DNA of 64,000 nucleotides from Paraburkholderia xenovorans LB400 (GTDB taxonomy: Bacteria; Pseudomonadota; Gammaproteobacteria; Burkholderiales; Burkholderiaceae). Within the stretch, counting starts at the first letter, position 1; every line of letters begins with the position of its first letter. This document shows, one piece after another, positions 9,360 to 18,358 of this stretch. The position numbers were made by a program, and so were the translations under genes. The stretch is from contig NC_007951.1 of the NCBI RefSeq assembly GCF_000013645.1, forward strand, positions 2,976,001 to 3,040,000, in the 5' to 3' direction. Below the pieces are notes generated by a model, which saw only the letters and a program-made list of their open reading frames with translations, made no database searches and was not told the DNA's origin.

Positions 9360-10571
9360 TTAGTGTGCGTTGACGGCAGTCCGGCTGCCTGCAGCCAATG
9401 CTGATCCGTCTTGCGGCGCGGCCGCCGACGGCGCATGCCATGGATGAGACTTGACAGGATCGCCCTCATGCAGGCCTTGCAGACCGGAGACAATCACCTG
9501 ATCGCCGGCCGTAAGGCCTGTGGTAACGATCCAGTTGGTGCCCAAGCTGTCGTTGGCGGCCACATCCTCGCGCGCCACCTTGCCGCTCGCATCGGCAACG
9601 AATACATAAGCGCCTACGGTGTCACGCTGAAGCGACTCCTGTGGCACCAGGAACACGTTGCGCTGTTGGCCCAAGGTCACGTTCAACGTCACATACATGC
9701 CCGGGAGTATCGTGCGCTGAGGGTTCGGTACCAGTGCACGCAGATTGACCGCACCCGTAGTGGCATTCACGGAGACGTCGGAGAAGTCGAGGGTGGCCAG
9801 TTGGGCGTACGCGCTGCCGTCTGGCAGCGTGATCTGCACGGTCGTCCTGTCTGGCTCGGCGAGCGCGACGTCGCCGCGGGCACCTGCTTCTCGCAGCATC
9901 AGCAGATCCGCGGCGCTCAAGGTGAAGTTCACGTAGAGCTGGTCAATGTCGTTCACGGTGGTAAGCAAGGTGCCGCCGGAGCCAGCATCGGAGGTACCGC
10001 TACCCACGAGGGCGCCGACGGTCACTAGCTGCTGACCGGCAATGCCGCGGATCGGCGAGGTCACCTTGGTATAGCCGAGGTTGACCTTCGCGCTTTCCAC
10101 CATCGCCTCATCGGCCTTGACTTTAGCCGCGTCACTGCGCACTGTCGCATCGGCGTTGTCAACTGTCTGTTGCGACACGGAGCCGACCGGCAGCAGCTGG
10201 TGATAACGCGCCGCGTTGACCTTGTCGTTCATCCAGGTAGCCCGATCTTCGCCGAGGATGCCGAGGTCGTTGTTGAGCTGCGCCTGATAGTACGCAGGAT
10301 CGATCTCGAAGAGCACCTGTCCGGCCTGGACGTCGGTACCTTCCTTATAGACCCGTTTGGTCAGGACACCGGACACGCGCGCCGTGACGTTGGCGCTGAG
10401 ATATGGCGCAAGACGTCCGACCAGATGGCGCGTCAGGGCAACACTCTGCGGCTGGACGGTGATCACGCCGACCTGCGGCCGCGGAGCTGCCGAGCTGTGA
10501 CTGGATTTTGCGCAGCCGGAAAGCGCTGACAGTATGAAAAGGACAACGCACAGCAACGGTAGTGACTTCAT
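9360..10571 (-). CDS. RND periplasmic adaptor lipoprotein (AcrA/MexA type)
   Basis: A 403-residue membrane-fusion protein linking the pump to the outer-membrane channel. I chose the ATG at 10571, which gives a 20-residue lipoprotein signal ending in the lipobox LSGC and has GGAG nine bases upstream. An alternative ATG at 10667 overlaps the upstream stop as ATGA and also has a good ribosome site; it would add 32 residues before the signal, so the start is not settled. The body shows the biotinyl-lipoyl half motifs (ANVTARVSGVLTKRVYKEG), an alpha-hairpin and the beta-barrel domain. Confidence 0.92.
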   Translation of the reverse strand: MKSLPLLCVVLFILSALSGCAKSSHSSAAPRPQVGVITVQPQSVALTRHLVGRLAPYLSANVTARVSGVLTKRVYKEGTDVQAGQVLFEIDPAYYQAQLNNDLGILGEDRATWMNDKVNAARYHQLLPVGSVSQQTVDNADATVRSDAAKVKADEAMVESAKVNLGYTKVTSPIRGIAGQQLVTVGALVGSGTSDAGSGGTLLTTVNDIDQLYVNFTLSAADLLMLREAGARGDVALAEPDRTTVQITLPDGSAYAQLATLDFSDVSVNATTGAVNLRALVPNPQRTILPGMYVTLNVTLGQQRNVFLVPQESLQRDTVGAYVFVADASGKVAREDVAANDSLGTNWIVTTGLTAGDQVIVSGLQGLHEGDPVKSHPWHAPSAAAPQDGSALAAGSRTAVNAH

Positions 10572-10663
10572 GAAGACTCCAGTTTTTCCCAATTCCCGAC
10601 GCAACCGGCTATCGCTGGACTCGATGCTTCGCCCCCCAAAGCGGCTAAGTTCAAGGCGATCTT

Positions 10664-12208
10664 TCATTGCGACCTCTCCCCCGATTTTTGATCCGAGGAT
10701 TGCTGCGCAGCGTTCGCACTGATGCTGACTGCCGCACCCCTGGCGTCATCCCACTGCCATCCGCCGCCAAGGTTCTTGACTAGCGTGACGCTGCTCTCAG
10801 TCAATGCCGCCTGCGTATCTCTCAGGCTCTGCCCGGCCCGCAGCAACGTGATCTGTTGGGTCAACAGGGCTTGTTCGCTTGTCGTGCCGGCCCGCATCTG
10901 GGCCTGCTGGCTAGAGAAGAGCCGCTGGTTGCGCTCGTAGATGTTCGCGTACGCCTGCTCCTGCTTACACAGGTGGTTGTAAGACGATAAGCTATCCTCA
11001 ACGCTCTGGAACGCCGAGAGCACGGTTCCGCGATATGTGGCGATCTGTTCGTCGTAGGTGGCCTCGGCTTCGTGGACGGCCGCCGAGCGCGCGCCGCCGT
11101 CGAAGATCGTGGCGGCGAGATCCGGTCCGAGTGTCCAGAAGCGGTTCGGCACCGAAAACAGGTTCGCCAGCGCGTTATGCTCGAACCCGCCTTGCGCCGA
11201 CAGCGTCAGGGTCGGGAAGAACGCGGCCTTTGCTACACCGATCCTGGCGTTGGCCGCGGCGGCCGTGCGCTCCGCACTCACGACGTCATAGCGCCGTTCC
11301 AGAAGTTGCGACGGGAATCCCGGTGGCACGACGGGTGTCGTGAAGACATAGCCGGGCTGCGGCGGCAGGGCGAAGCTGGCCGGTGGCGTACCGGTCAGCA
11401 CTGCGATGGCATGCTCGTCCTGCTCGCGTGAAGTCTCCGTGGCTTGCAGCTCAGCGATCACGAGTTCGAGCGTGTCCTGCGCCTCGAGGACTTCGTCGTT
11501 TGACACTGTTCCCTGTACGAAGCCAGCGCGGTCCATCTCCAGAATCCGCGCGTCGATGCCCTGCTGCTGCTTCAGTGAAGCGATGTCGACATCGGCCTGA
11601 CGCAGCGAGAAATAGTCCACCGCGACGCTGGCGGCGATCGAGAGGCGTTCGCCGGCGAGCTGGGCGTCGCTTGCCTGAGCGCTGGCTTTGGCCGACTCGA
11701 TCTCGCGCCGAACACTGCCCCACAGGTCGACCTCCCAGCTAGCGGAAGCGCTGACACTCGCGAGATTGCTCATGTACGGCTGGCTCGTGACGCTCTCGAC
11801 CGCGGCCGTGCGCGAGCGCGATCCGGAGGCGTCCACCCCGACTGTCGGGAAGAGGCTCGCCACATTGGCATCGATCGTGGCCCTGGCGAGCCGGTATGCG
11901 GCTTCCGCAGAGGCGATCGACTGGTTGGCCCTGAGCGCCTGATTCACGAGGCTCGACAGCGTGTCGTCGTGGTAGTCGAGCCACCAGGTGCTCGAAATAG
12001 CGCCCTGCGGGTTCACCTGAGCCCGCTGCCAGTCCGTGCCTTCCTTAAAGGTAGCAGGGATGTCCTGGGGTGGCTTGTGATAGTCGGGGCCGACGGCGCA
12101 GGCTGCCACGAATAGTGTGGAAGCGAACAAGCTGCCAAGCCGCAGGGTCCGTGTTGTCCACGGTACCTCCCGGCGGCTCGCCTCGGAATCGATAAACGGC
12201 ATCCTCAT
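10664..12208 (-). CDS. RND outer-membrane factor lipoprotein (NodT/OprM family)
   Basis: About 514 residues. The N-terminus has a lipoprotein signal ending VAAC followed by AVGPDYHKP, the standard start of OprM-type channels, then two TolC-like repeats (STWWLDYHDDTLSSLVNQAL; EVDLWGSVRREIE). I chose the ATG at 12208, preceded by AAGGAAG; a longer frame begins at 12244. The protein forms the trimeric exit duct for the pump encoded downstream. Here it is the first of the three pump genes, whereas adaptor-pump-channel is the common order. Confidence 0.93.
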   Translation of the reverse strand: MRMPFIDSEASRREVPWTTRTLRLGSLFASTLFVAACAVGPDYHKPPQDIPATFKEGTDWQRAQVNPQGAISSTWWLDYHDDTLSSLVNQALRANQSIASAEAAYRLARATIDANVASLFPTVGVDASGSRSRTAAVESVTSQPYMSNLASVSASASWEVDLWGSVRREIESAKASAQASDAQLAGERLSIAASVAVDYFSLRQADVDIASLKQQQGIDARILEMDRAGFVQGTVSNDEVLEAQDTLELVIAELQATETSREQDEHAIAVLTGTPPASFALPPQPGYVFTTPVVPPGFPSQLLERRYDVVSAERTAAAANARIGVAKAAFFPTLTLSAQGGFEHNALANLFSVPNRFWTLGPDLAATIFDGGARSAAVHEAEATYDEQIATYRGTVLSAFQSVEDSLSSYNHLCKQEQAYANIYERNQRLFSSQQAQMRAGTTSEQALLTQQITLLRAGQSLRDTQAALTESSVTLVKNLGGGWQWDDARGAAVSISANAAQQSSDQKSGERSQ

Positions 12209-12254
12209 GTCACGCTTCCTTCTCTCTTTGCAATGCAGCTTCAAGGTATCGCGC

Positions 12255-12596
12255 TCAGTCGATACAGTCGTAACCCATCAGTTCGAGATGCAGCTGAACG
12301 AACCACCTATGCTCGCAGTCGAGCTCGATCGATGTCCCGTCTTCGCCCGTGCCACGCAGCCTGACATGACCAACCGCATAAGCAGCCCGGAATGCCCGTA
12401 GCGCGAACAACCGTAGCGCGAGTGCGACCGCCAGCGCGAGCAGCACTAACGCGGCCCGAACGTTCGTCGGAGGCTCGCCTGCATCGAGCAGATCGAACAT
12501 TACGTAGAGAGCACATCCCGGAACGGCCGCGATCAGCAGGGAAACAGCGAGCAGCACGAAATGCGCGCGCAGGCTCGTCGCAAGACTCCGCTTCAT
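12255..12596 (-). CDS. Small inner-membrane protein heading the RND operon
   Basis: A 113-residue protein with two predicted membrane helices (about 10-32 and 45-65), followed by an Arg-rich segment and a C-terminal tail with ELDCEHRWFVQLHLEL. I do not recognise the family. The next gene starts 46 bases on, or 10 bases if the longer start is used, so it is probably co-transcribed with the pump genes. A role in pump assembly or regulation is only an inference from position. Confidence 0.6.
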   Translation of the reverse strand: MKRSLATSLRAHFVLLAVSLLIAAVPGCALYVMFDLLDAGEPPTNVRAALVLLALAVALALRLFALRAFRAAYAVGHVRLRGTGEDGTSIELDCEHRWFVQLHLELMGYDCID

Positions 12597-12755
12597 CGGG
12601 AACGCTGCAGAGGCTGACGGATGGCACGGGGGATGACTCTCCGGCGCATTGTCGTCAACGCAGTCGCCAGCGCCATGCCGTGTGGCAGGGAAGGAGTTGC
12701 CTTCAAGGGGGTCCTAAGATCGGGCGAAAAGTGGCACGAGTTTAGGAGCACTCGA

Positions 12756-12772
12756 CTTACCGCTCACTTACC
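12756..12772 (-). promoter_or_regulatory. Tandem CTTACC operator upstream of the RND operon
   Basis: CTTACC-N5-CTTACC, two direct repeats with an 11-bp period (one helical turn), the layout bound by dimers of OmpR/PhoB-type response regulators. It lies about 160 bases upstream of the first RND operon gene. The same arrangement, with matching flanks (TCGACTTACC), occurs upstream of the MipA two-component operon at 27263. Confidence 0.55.
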
Positions 12773-12804
12773 AGGATGCCAGTCCGTCTGACTGAGATCA
12801 GGCC

Positions 12805-12821
12805 GGTAAGTATCGGGTAAG
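12805..12821 (+). promoter_or_regulatory. Second tandem operator, opposite orientation
   Basis: GGTAAG-N5-GGTAAG, the reverse complement of the neighbouring operator with the same 11-bp period. It faces the truncated response-regulator gene starting at 12922. The two sites are arranged back to back in the divergent intergenic region (12597-12921), which otherwise shows no gene. Confidence 0.5.
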
Positions 12822-12921
12822 ACTGTCGAACTGATAATTGAATGGCCGTCGTGGAGTTGTCCAGTTACCCGAACCGAACTGATTGGTCTGTTGAAGCCGT
12901 GCTAACGGAGCTGCACGTCCC

Positions 12922-13443
12922 ATGCCCCCTCGTATACTTGTCGTCGACGCTGACGCCGGACTGCGCGATCCGGCAAACCGCTATCTCGCCAACCAGGGCG
13001 TCGAGATCTCCATATTGCGCGACGCGGGTTCTTTACAGCATCAACTCAGGCGCAATCGTCCCGACCTCATTGTGCTAGATGTGATGATGCCCGGCGCAGG
13101 CACCCTGACGGCACTGCGTAACCTGCTCGCAGCGGGCGATGAGATTCCTGTCGTTATGCTGACCGCCCGCGTGGACGTAGAGGACAGCATCGTGGGAGTC
13201 GAACCCGGTGCGGACGATTACCTCGGCAAATCCAGCAATCCCCGCGAGCTGCTGGCGCGCACGCTAAGTCACGAAGACAGGTTACTCAGACTGTCTGAGC
13301 GCGAGTTCGCGTTGGTCAAAATCTTCGCTGCCGCGTCAATGCACGTATTCACATCCGAAGCGCGCCACCGGCAACCGTCAGCAATCCGGAATGTTACAGA
13401 TTCCGGGCATTCATTCGCGGAAAGACAGCGACGAGACATCTGA
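12922..13443 (+). pseudogene. Truncated OmpR-family response regulator
   Basis: 173 codons. The receiver domain is largely intact: acidic residues in VVDADAG, phospho-acceptor Asp53 in LIVLDVMMPG, Thr in MLTAR and Lys103 in YLGKSSN, although the usual Pro after Lys is Ser. The winged-helix domain is cut short: only its first strand and helix (LRLSEREFALVKIF) remain, and the linker is missing about 20 residues. With no recognition helix it should not bind DNA as OmpR proteins do. It could be a phosphate sink, but simple decay is more likely. Confidence 0.65.
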
Positions 13444-13540
13444 GACAATTTTTAAACAGACAGGAACGCGACGCATTTTTACACTGGCTTTGTCGTGGCC
13501 AAACTACTTTGGCGCGGCTTCAACCTAGAGGACGATACCC

Positions 13541-13843
13541 ATGAAAATCCGGCTTTTTGCCTTGTCTGCCGCAGCAACCGTACTGGTTTGTGCCGACTGC
13601 CCCGCATTTGCGGGCGTAGCCGTCGGCGTTTCCGTCGGTGCACCAGCTGCCGTGGTCCCGGCACCAGTTGCCGTGGTCCCAGCTTATGTACCACCGCCTC
13701 CCGCGGTGGTGGTGGCGGCGCCGGTGATCGCGCCAGCACGGATCGCAGTGGTGGCCGCGCCCACACGGGTAGCAGTAGTGGCCGCGCGCCCAAGAGTAGG
13801 AGTAGTAGCCGTTCACGGTGGGTACCATCACGGCGGGAACTAG
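13541..13843 (+). CDS. Small secreted Pro/Val/Ala-rich protein (PXPV-like)
   Basis: 100 residues. It has a signal peptide (MKIRLFALSAAATVLVC, cleavage after AFA), then low-complexity Ala, Val and Pro runs such as VPAPVAVVPAYVPPPP and a His/Gly-rich end (HGGYHHGGN). This resembles short exported proteins with PXPV repeats that are common in Burkholderia and often labelled virulence factor without proof. A periplasmic or surface location is likely. GAGGACG lies upstream of the ATG. Codon use is very skewed, as expected for repeats. Confidence 0.6.
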   Translation: MKIRLFALSAAATVLVCADCPAFAGVAVGVSVGAPAAVVPAPVAVVPAYVPPPPAVVVAAPVIAPARIAVVAAPTRVAVVAARPRVGVVAVHGGYHHGGN

Positions 13844-14200
13844 CGGTAGCGGCACGCTTGGCATCCCCCCAATAAACGCTGAATCTGCGCTCTTCAATGT
13901 ACCGGCCAGCAGTGCCCACATCATGCCAAATGTCGTTTCCAGGGTCACCGATACCCGGCAGGGCCGCATTATCGTTCTCGACGACGAAGCGGTCATCCGT
14001 AACATGCTCCAGCGATACCTCATCTCACATGGCTTTGAAGTGCGTGCGGTACGCAACGGCATGCAGCTCGCGACGACTCTCGAACGCCACTCGTACGATC
14101 TACTGATTCTCGACGTGATGATGCCGGACGAGGACGGGCAGAGGTGGCGCCGCTTGTTCGGACAGGGTCCCGAGATTTTTAAGTGGAACGTCCGGGGCGA

Positions 14201-15031
14201 TCATGCTGCCGATTTGATCGCTGGCAGCGTCGCGAAGTATGCCTCATCGGGCGTCTGATCCGCCAGGCTCGAATGAGGACGTTTGCGGTTGTACAGCTCA
14301 ATGTATTGGCCTATGGAGCGCCGGGCGTGGCTGACCGACTCGTAGGCTCTTAAATAAATCTCTTCGTACTTGATGCTGCGCCACACGCGCTCGACAAACA
14401 CGTTGTCGCGCCAGGCGCCTTTGCCGTCCATCGACAGCCGGATGCCTCGGCCCAGCACCGCCTCGGTGAAGGCTCCCGCCGTGAACTGGCTACCCTGATC
14501 GGTGTTCACGATGTCGGGGTGCCCATAGCGGGCGAGCGCCTCTTCCAGCGCTTCAACGGCATGCACGGCTTCCAGCGTGATCGCCACGCGGTGCGTGAGG
14601 ATCTTGCGACTGGCCCAGTCCACCACCGCAGTCAGATACACGAAGCCGCGCGCCATGGGGACGTAAGTCGTGTCGAGTGCCCAGGCCTGGTTGGCCCGCT
14701 CGATCTTCGTGCTGCGCAGCAGATACGGCCAGACCTTGTGCTGCGCGTTGCGTCGACTCGTGTTCGGCTTGCAGTACAGCGCCTCCACGCCCATGCGCTT
14801 CATGAGCGTGCGTACGCGGCGGCGGCCAACCTCGTGGCTTTCCCGGCGCAGCAGGCGAGCCAGCATGCGTGCACCGGCAAACGGAAACTCCATATGCAGT
14901 TCGTCGATCCGGCGCATCAAACGTTGATCGACTTCGCTGACAGGCCGCGCCCGGTAATACGCGCTCGATCTCGCGATACCAACAAGCCGGACTTGCTGCG
15001 AAACCGGCAACGCATGGCCACGGTCAATCAT
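14201..15031 (-). CDS. IS3-family transposase, catalytic part (OrfB)
   Basis: 276 residues from the internal ATG. It has the HTH_21 region ([20 protein letters not shown]) and an integrase core with DDE residues in [15 protein letters not shown] and [11 protein letters not shown]. The family normally makes active transposase as an OrfAB fusion by ribosomal frameshifting; the frame here continues upstream into the end of orfA. The reading frame is intact, so the element may still be mobile. Confidence 0.92.
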   Translation of the reverse strand: MIDRGHALPVSQQVRLVGIARSSAYYRARPVSEVDQRLMRRIDELHMEFPFAGARMLARLLRRESHEVGRRRVRTLMKRMGVEALYCKPNTSRRNAQHKVWPYLLRSTKIERANQAWALDTTYVPMARGFVYLTAVVDWASRKILTHRVAITLEAVHAVEALEEALARYGHPDIVNTDQGSQFTAGAFTEAVLGRGIRLSMDGKGAWRDNVFVERVWRSIKYEEIYLRAYESVSHARRSIGQYIELYNRKRPHSSLADQTPDEAYFATLPAIKSAA

Positions 15032-15336
15032 CGCTTTGCGCTCAGCAATCCGGCCTTGGTGAGCGCACCGCTTAAAAAATCATTTTCCAGGCTGAGTTGG
15101 CCGATCTTGGCGTGCAGGGTCTTCACGTCTACCGGTGGCTCGCTCGACACCGGGCTGGCCGCACCGAACACGTCGGCCGCGCGCTCCTGCAACTGTCGTT
15201 TCCATTCCGTGATCTGGTTCGGATGCACATCGAACTGCTGCGCCAGTTCGGCGAGCGTGCGCTCGCCCTTGACTGCCGCCAGGGCCACTTTCGCTTTGAA
15301 CGTCGCTGAGTGCGTGCGTCGAGTTCGTTTCGTCAT
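15028..15336 (-). CDS. IS3-family transposase, DNA-binding part (OrfA)
   Basis: 102 residues. It has a helix-turn-helix ([20 protein letters not shown], then [15 protein letters not shown]) followed by a leucine-zipper-like region ([19 protein letters not shown]). Its stop overlaps the orfB ATG by 4 bases. It binds the element ends and supplies the N-terminus of the OrfAB fusion. Confidence 0.92.
   Translation of the reverse strand: MTKRTRRTHSATFKAKVALAAVKGERTLAELAQQFDVHPNQITEWKRQLQERAADVFGAASPVSSEPPVDVKTLHAKIGQLSLENDFLSGALTKAGLLSAKR
15073..15079 (-). promoter_or_regulatory. Programmed -1 frameshift heptamer, T-TTT-TTA
   Basis: On the minus strand the orfA codons GAT TTT TTA contain the slippery heptamer T TTT TTA in the correct register. 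Slipping back one base continues as AAG CGG TGC and runs in frame to the ATG of orfB, giving a full OrfAB protein. Confidence 0.75.
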
Positions 15337-15973
15337 TTTCTCGGTTCCTTTGCCTGCATTATCGCTGGCTCAGGCCCCGATCGTTCCACTTATCCCGCTG
15401 TCCGATTTTGCGCGGCCACCTCTGGCTTTCGATATGCAGGCGACTGCGAGCAGAGGGCGAAACACTGCCGATCCTGATGCTGACTGCGCGCGGTGACCCT
15501 GTCGACCGCGTGATAGGCCTTGAGCTCGGCGCGGACGATTATCTGGCGAAGCCGTTTCTGCCGAACGAGTTGCTGGCTCGCGTACGTGCCCTACTGCGTC
15601 GCCGGGACATGCTGAGGAAGCAGCTGGACGCCACCGACGGAGCGATGCCGGGAAAAGATGTTGCCTTGTTGCGCTTTGGCCCGTTCAGGCTTGATATCGG
15701 ACGGCGGATTCTGTCCCGTGATGACAACCTCCAGGTCGATATCGGCAACAGTGATATGCAACTGCTGTGCGCGCTCGCGCGCACGCCAAATCGCCCGGTG
15801 AGCCGGGCGAAGCTGATTGAACGGGCCAGGGGCGCCGGGTCCGACGCGTCTGGACGGATCGTCGATATGCAGATCTGGCGAATCCGTCAGATTGTCGAAA
15901 CAGATGTTTCTTCGCCACGCAATATCCGCACGGTATGGGGCGTCGGATATATGCTTGTCGCGAGGTTCGATGT

Positions 15974-17266
15974 ATGACCGGATTGTTGCCACGTTCGCTG
16001 CTAGGACGCAACCTCCTGCTTCTCCTGCTTCTCGTCGTCGCCAGCGACATTTCAACGTTCACGATATTTTTTGTTTTCATCGAGACTCCTCGCATCGATG
16101 AGGCCGCATCGCTGTTTGCATCTCAGACGAGACAGGTCGAGCGGTTGCTGAGGGCGCTGCCACCTCAGGTCCGATACAACGAGCTCGTAGCCATCAACGG
16201 CGGTGAACAGGCACCACCGGCAAATGCGGATACGGATACGGATACCCACAGCTTTTCAGCTCACCGGTTCTTGCAGACCCTCACGCAGCACTTGCCATCC
16301 GGTACGCTGGTTAGCCTGGAAGGCGGCAAGGACAGCCGCCGGATATGGATTCAGCTTCGGATCGGCGAGGGGCTCGAGTGGGTAATGTTGCCGGTCCCGG
16401 CCGAAATCAGTCACCAGTTGCCGTGGAGTCTGATTGCGCAACTGCTGACCATCGCCGCATTCCCCGCACTCGGCGCATGGCTCATCCAGCGGTACACAGT
16501 GGTGCGACTGCAACGCCTCGCACGTGCGGCGACAACGGTCACACATGGTGCGTGGCCCGAACCGGTGCCCGTCGACGGACCCGTCGAGTTTATTACAGTA
16601 GCGAGCATGTTCAATCAGATGGTCGCGTCGCTCGCGGAAATGGATGCAACCCGAACAGAGATGCTTGCGGGCATTTCACATGACATCCGTACTCCGCTCA
16701 CGAAACTGAAGATGGCGATTTCAGCGCCCGAGGCATTCGAGGCTCCGTCTGCGAGTGCAGAGCACTTCGTCGCAGAGATTGACGTCATTGTCGAGCAATT
16801 TATTGATTTCGGACGCAGTTGGGACAGCGAGCCAGTTGCGCAAGGGGATCTTAACGCGCTGGTCGATCAACTCGCGGCTGACTATGTCGGTCTCGGATAC
16901 ATCTTCCAGGTATCACTGGCGCCGTTGCCATCGATCCCTTTCCGGCCCGTCGGCATGCAGCGGGTGCTGATGAATTTGATGCACAACGCGGTAATCCATG
17001 GCCGGATCGGACTCGCTGTCCGCACATGGACAGAGCCCGGTTACGTCGTGCTCAGCGTGGAAGACGAGGGGCCAGGAGTGCCGGAAGCACAACTGCCATT
17101 GCTCAAACAGCCGTTCCGGCGTATTGCCTCACCGGGCAAGGCGGGCGGTACCGGACTTGGCCTCGCGATAGCCGAGCGCATAATCCGTTGGCACGGAGGT
17201 AGGCTGGATCTGAGCCTGCGAACCGAAGGTGGCCTCGCGGCGACGCTGCGTCTTCCCCTTAAATGA
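15974..17266 (+). CDS. EnvZ-like sensor histidine kinase, orphaned
   Basis: 430 residues. A membrane helix at about 13-36, a periplasmic loop, a second helix at about 151-172, then HAMP, HisKA with the phospho-acceptor His236 in [14 protein letters not shown], and a HATPase_c domain with N box (NLMHNAVIH), DEGPGV and GGTGLGLAI. The ATG overlaps the stop of the preceding response regulator (ATGA). The kinase is complete, but its partner is broken by the IS3 element and no other regulator is adjacent. A small GGATAC triple repeat encodes DTDTDT in the sensor loop. Confidence 0.9.
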   Translation: MTGLLPRSLLGRNLLLLLLLVVASDISTFTIFFVFIETPRIDEAASLFASQTRQVERLLRALPPQVRYNELVAINGGEQAPPANADTDTDTHSFSAHRFLQTLTQHLPSGTLVSLEGGKDSRRIWIQLRIGEGLEWVMLPVPAEISHQLPWSLIAQLLTIAAFPALGAWLIQRYTVVRLQRLARAATTVTHGAWPEPVPVDGPVEFITVASMFNQMVASLAEMDATRTEMLAGISHDIRTPLTKLKMAISAPEAFEAPSASAEHFVAEIDVIVEQFIDFGRSWDSEPVAQGDLNALVDQLAADYVGLGYIFQVSLAPLPSIPFRPVGMQRVLMNLMHNAVIHGRIGLAVRTWTEPGYVVLSVEDEGPGVPEAQLPLLKQPFRRIASPGKAGGTGLGLAIAERIIRWHGGRLDLSLRTEGGLAATLRLPLK

Positions 17267-17438
17267 CCTGTGTCCGGGGCGGACTCCATTGGGCTTTGTA
17301 CCCGCTGGAACGCCACCTCTTCACGGCGCACGCCAATTACCGTCATTACGCTGTCGGGACACAACGACTTAATTCGCAGGCATGCCAATCACTTAACATA
17401 TCGGAGAAAAGAGTTAGATCAAAGGTAGCATCTCTTGT

Positions 17439-18326
17439 CTACGGAGTCTTGCCGGCCTGAGTCGTCGCAAAAAATTCTACCAGGATGCTCCCCACCAGCT
17501 TTGGTTTTCCGTTCAGATCTTCGTTCCAGGGCGACGAGTGGTCGGCTCCGGCGAGCTCGATACGTTCGCAATAAGGTAATGTCGCCTTCAATGCAACGAG
17601 TGCCTTCTTAAGATAGTCCGGACTCCTGCTTCCACCGATCAGTAGCACAGGGGTACTCACTGCGCGAAGATCGTGTAGATGCTGATTCATGCTTGACACG
17701 ACATTGAAGTCGTAACGCATCGCGGAAATCAACTCCCTTAGCGATGCATACGAAGTCGACCGACGATCATCGACGCGCAACGCGCGTGCCGCACCGAGCC
17801 GAAGAATCCAATGAGGCACAAACTGCAAAATCCGGGCTCCCAGACCGACGATGCGCATCGCCGTGGCGAGCGCGTCGTCCAGTCGTTCGCGTTCAACCTG
17901 CGTATTAAAGCGCGCGACGAGGTGCGTTGCCATCCTGCCCAGATAGAACGGTGGCTCGTACACTGCCGCGCGTTCGATCGGCAGGCCTCTTCGGAGGCTT
18001 TCAAGAACTATCATCGCTCCGGAACTTAGCCCGAAGAGGAATTGAGCCCCCGTATGCTCGAGAAGGACCCGAATGTCGTCGACATCTTTTTGAATCGAAT
18101 GTTGAGCATCGTAGGGGCGCGGGCTCAATCCACGTCCGCGCCGATCCGGCACATGGACGGTAAATTTGTGGGACATCGCGAGAGCGAGCTGATGGTAATT
18201 CCGTGTGGTCCCCATCGCACCCTGAACGAGGACAACACCAGGCCCATCACCAAATGACTCGTATCCGATTGACGTACCGTCGGACGACGTCACCCGCCCG
18301 TTTGCAATCGATGTTTCCAATGTCAT
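17439..18326 (-). CDS. Alpha/beta hydrolase
   Basis: 295 residues with the alpha/beta hydrolase fold: oxyanion region VLVQGAMG, nucleophile elbow GLSSGA near residue 100, and a C-terminal catalytic His in AGADHSSPW. No signal peptide. The substrate is unknown. It is followed upstream, 32 bases away on the same strand, by the SDR gene, suggesting a two-gene transcript. The 170 bases between the kinase stop and this gene hold nothing recognisable. Confidence 0.85.
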   Translation of the reverse strand: MTLETSIANGRVTSSDGTSIGYESFGDGPGVVLVQGAMGTTRNYHQLALAMSHKFTVHVPDRRGRGLSPRPYDAQHSIQKDVDDIRVLLEHTGAQFLFGLSSGAMIVLESLRRGLPIERAAVYEPPFYLGRMATHLVARFNTQVERERLDDALATAMRIVGLGARILQFVPHWILRLGAARALRVDDRRSTSYASLRELISAMRYDFNVVSSMNQHLHDLRAVSTPVLLIGGSRSPDYLKKALVALKATLPYCERIELAGADHSSPWNEDLNGKPKLVGSILVEFFATTQAGKTP

Positions 18327-18358
18327 GGCAGTGCTGTCGCTTACTAAGTTCGCTATCT

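Larger units (their letters stand above)
14140..15424 (-). mobile_element. IS3-family insertion sequence, about 1285 bp
   Basis: The ends are inverted repeats: CAGAGGTGGC at 14140 and GCCACCTCTG ending at 15424 are a perfect 10-bp match, and TCGGACAG and AGTGGAACG recur further in on both sides. It carries orfA and orfB in two overlapping frames. It interrupts a response-regulator gene. I see no clear target duplication longer than one or two G residues, so the exact ends may be a few bases further in (IS3 elements usually begin TG and end CA). Confidence 0.88.
13923..15977 (+). pseudogene. OmpR-family response regulator split by an IS3 element
   Basis: The first part (13923-14139) encodes the receiver up to the phosphorylation site (IIVLDDEAV, then LLILDVMMPDEDG). 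The rest (15425-15977) resumes with [22 protein letters not shown], the switch Lys in DDYLAKPF, and a complete winged helix ending [14 protein letters not shown]. Joining them needs one shared G at the junction. Between them lies a 1285-bp IS3-family element. The gene still overlaps the downstream histidine kinase by ATGA, so the system was an ordinary OmpR/EnvZ-like operon before insertion. No functional regulator can be made from it. Confidence 0.88.

Noticed and set aside
16222..16250. Short tandem repeat as a CRISPR or regulatory array
   Set aside because: Only three GGATAC units inside a kinase gene; they encode an Asp-Thr run and have no spacers.
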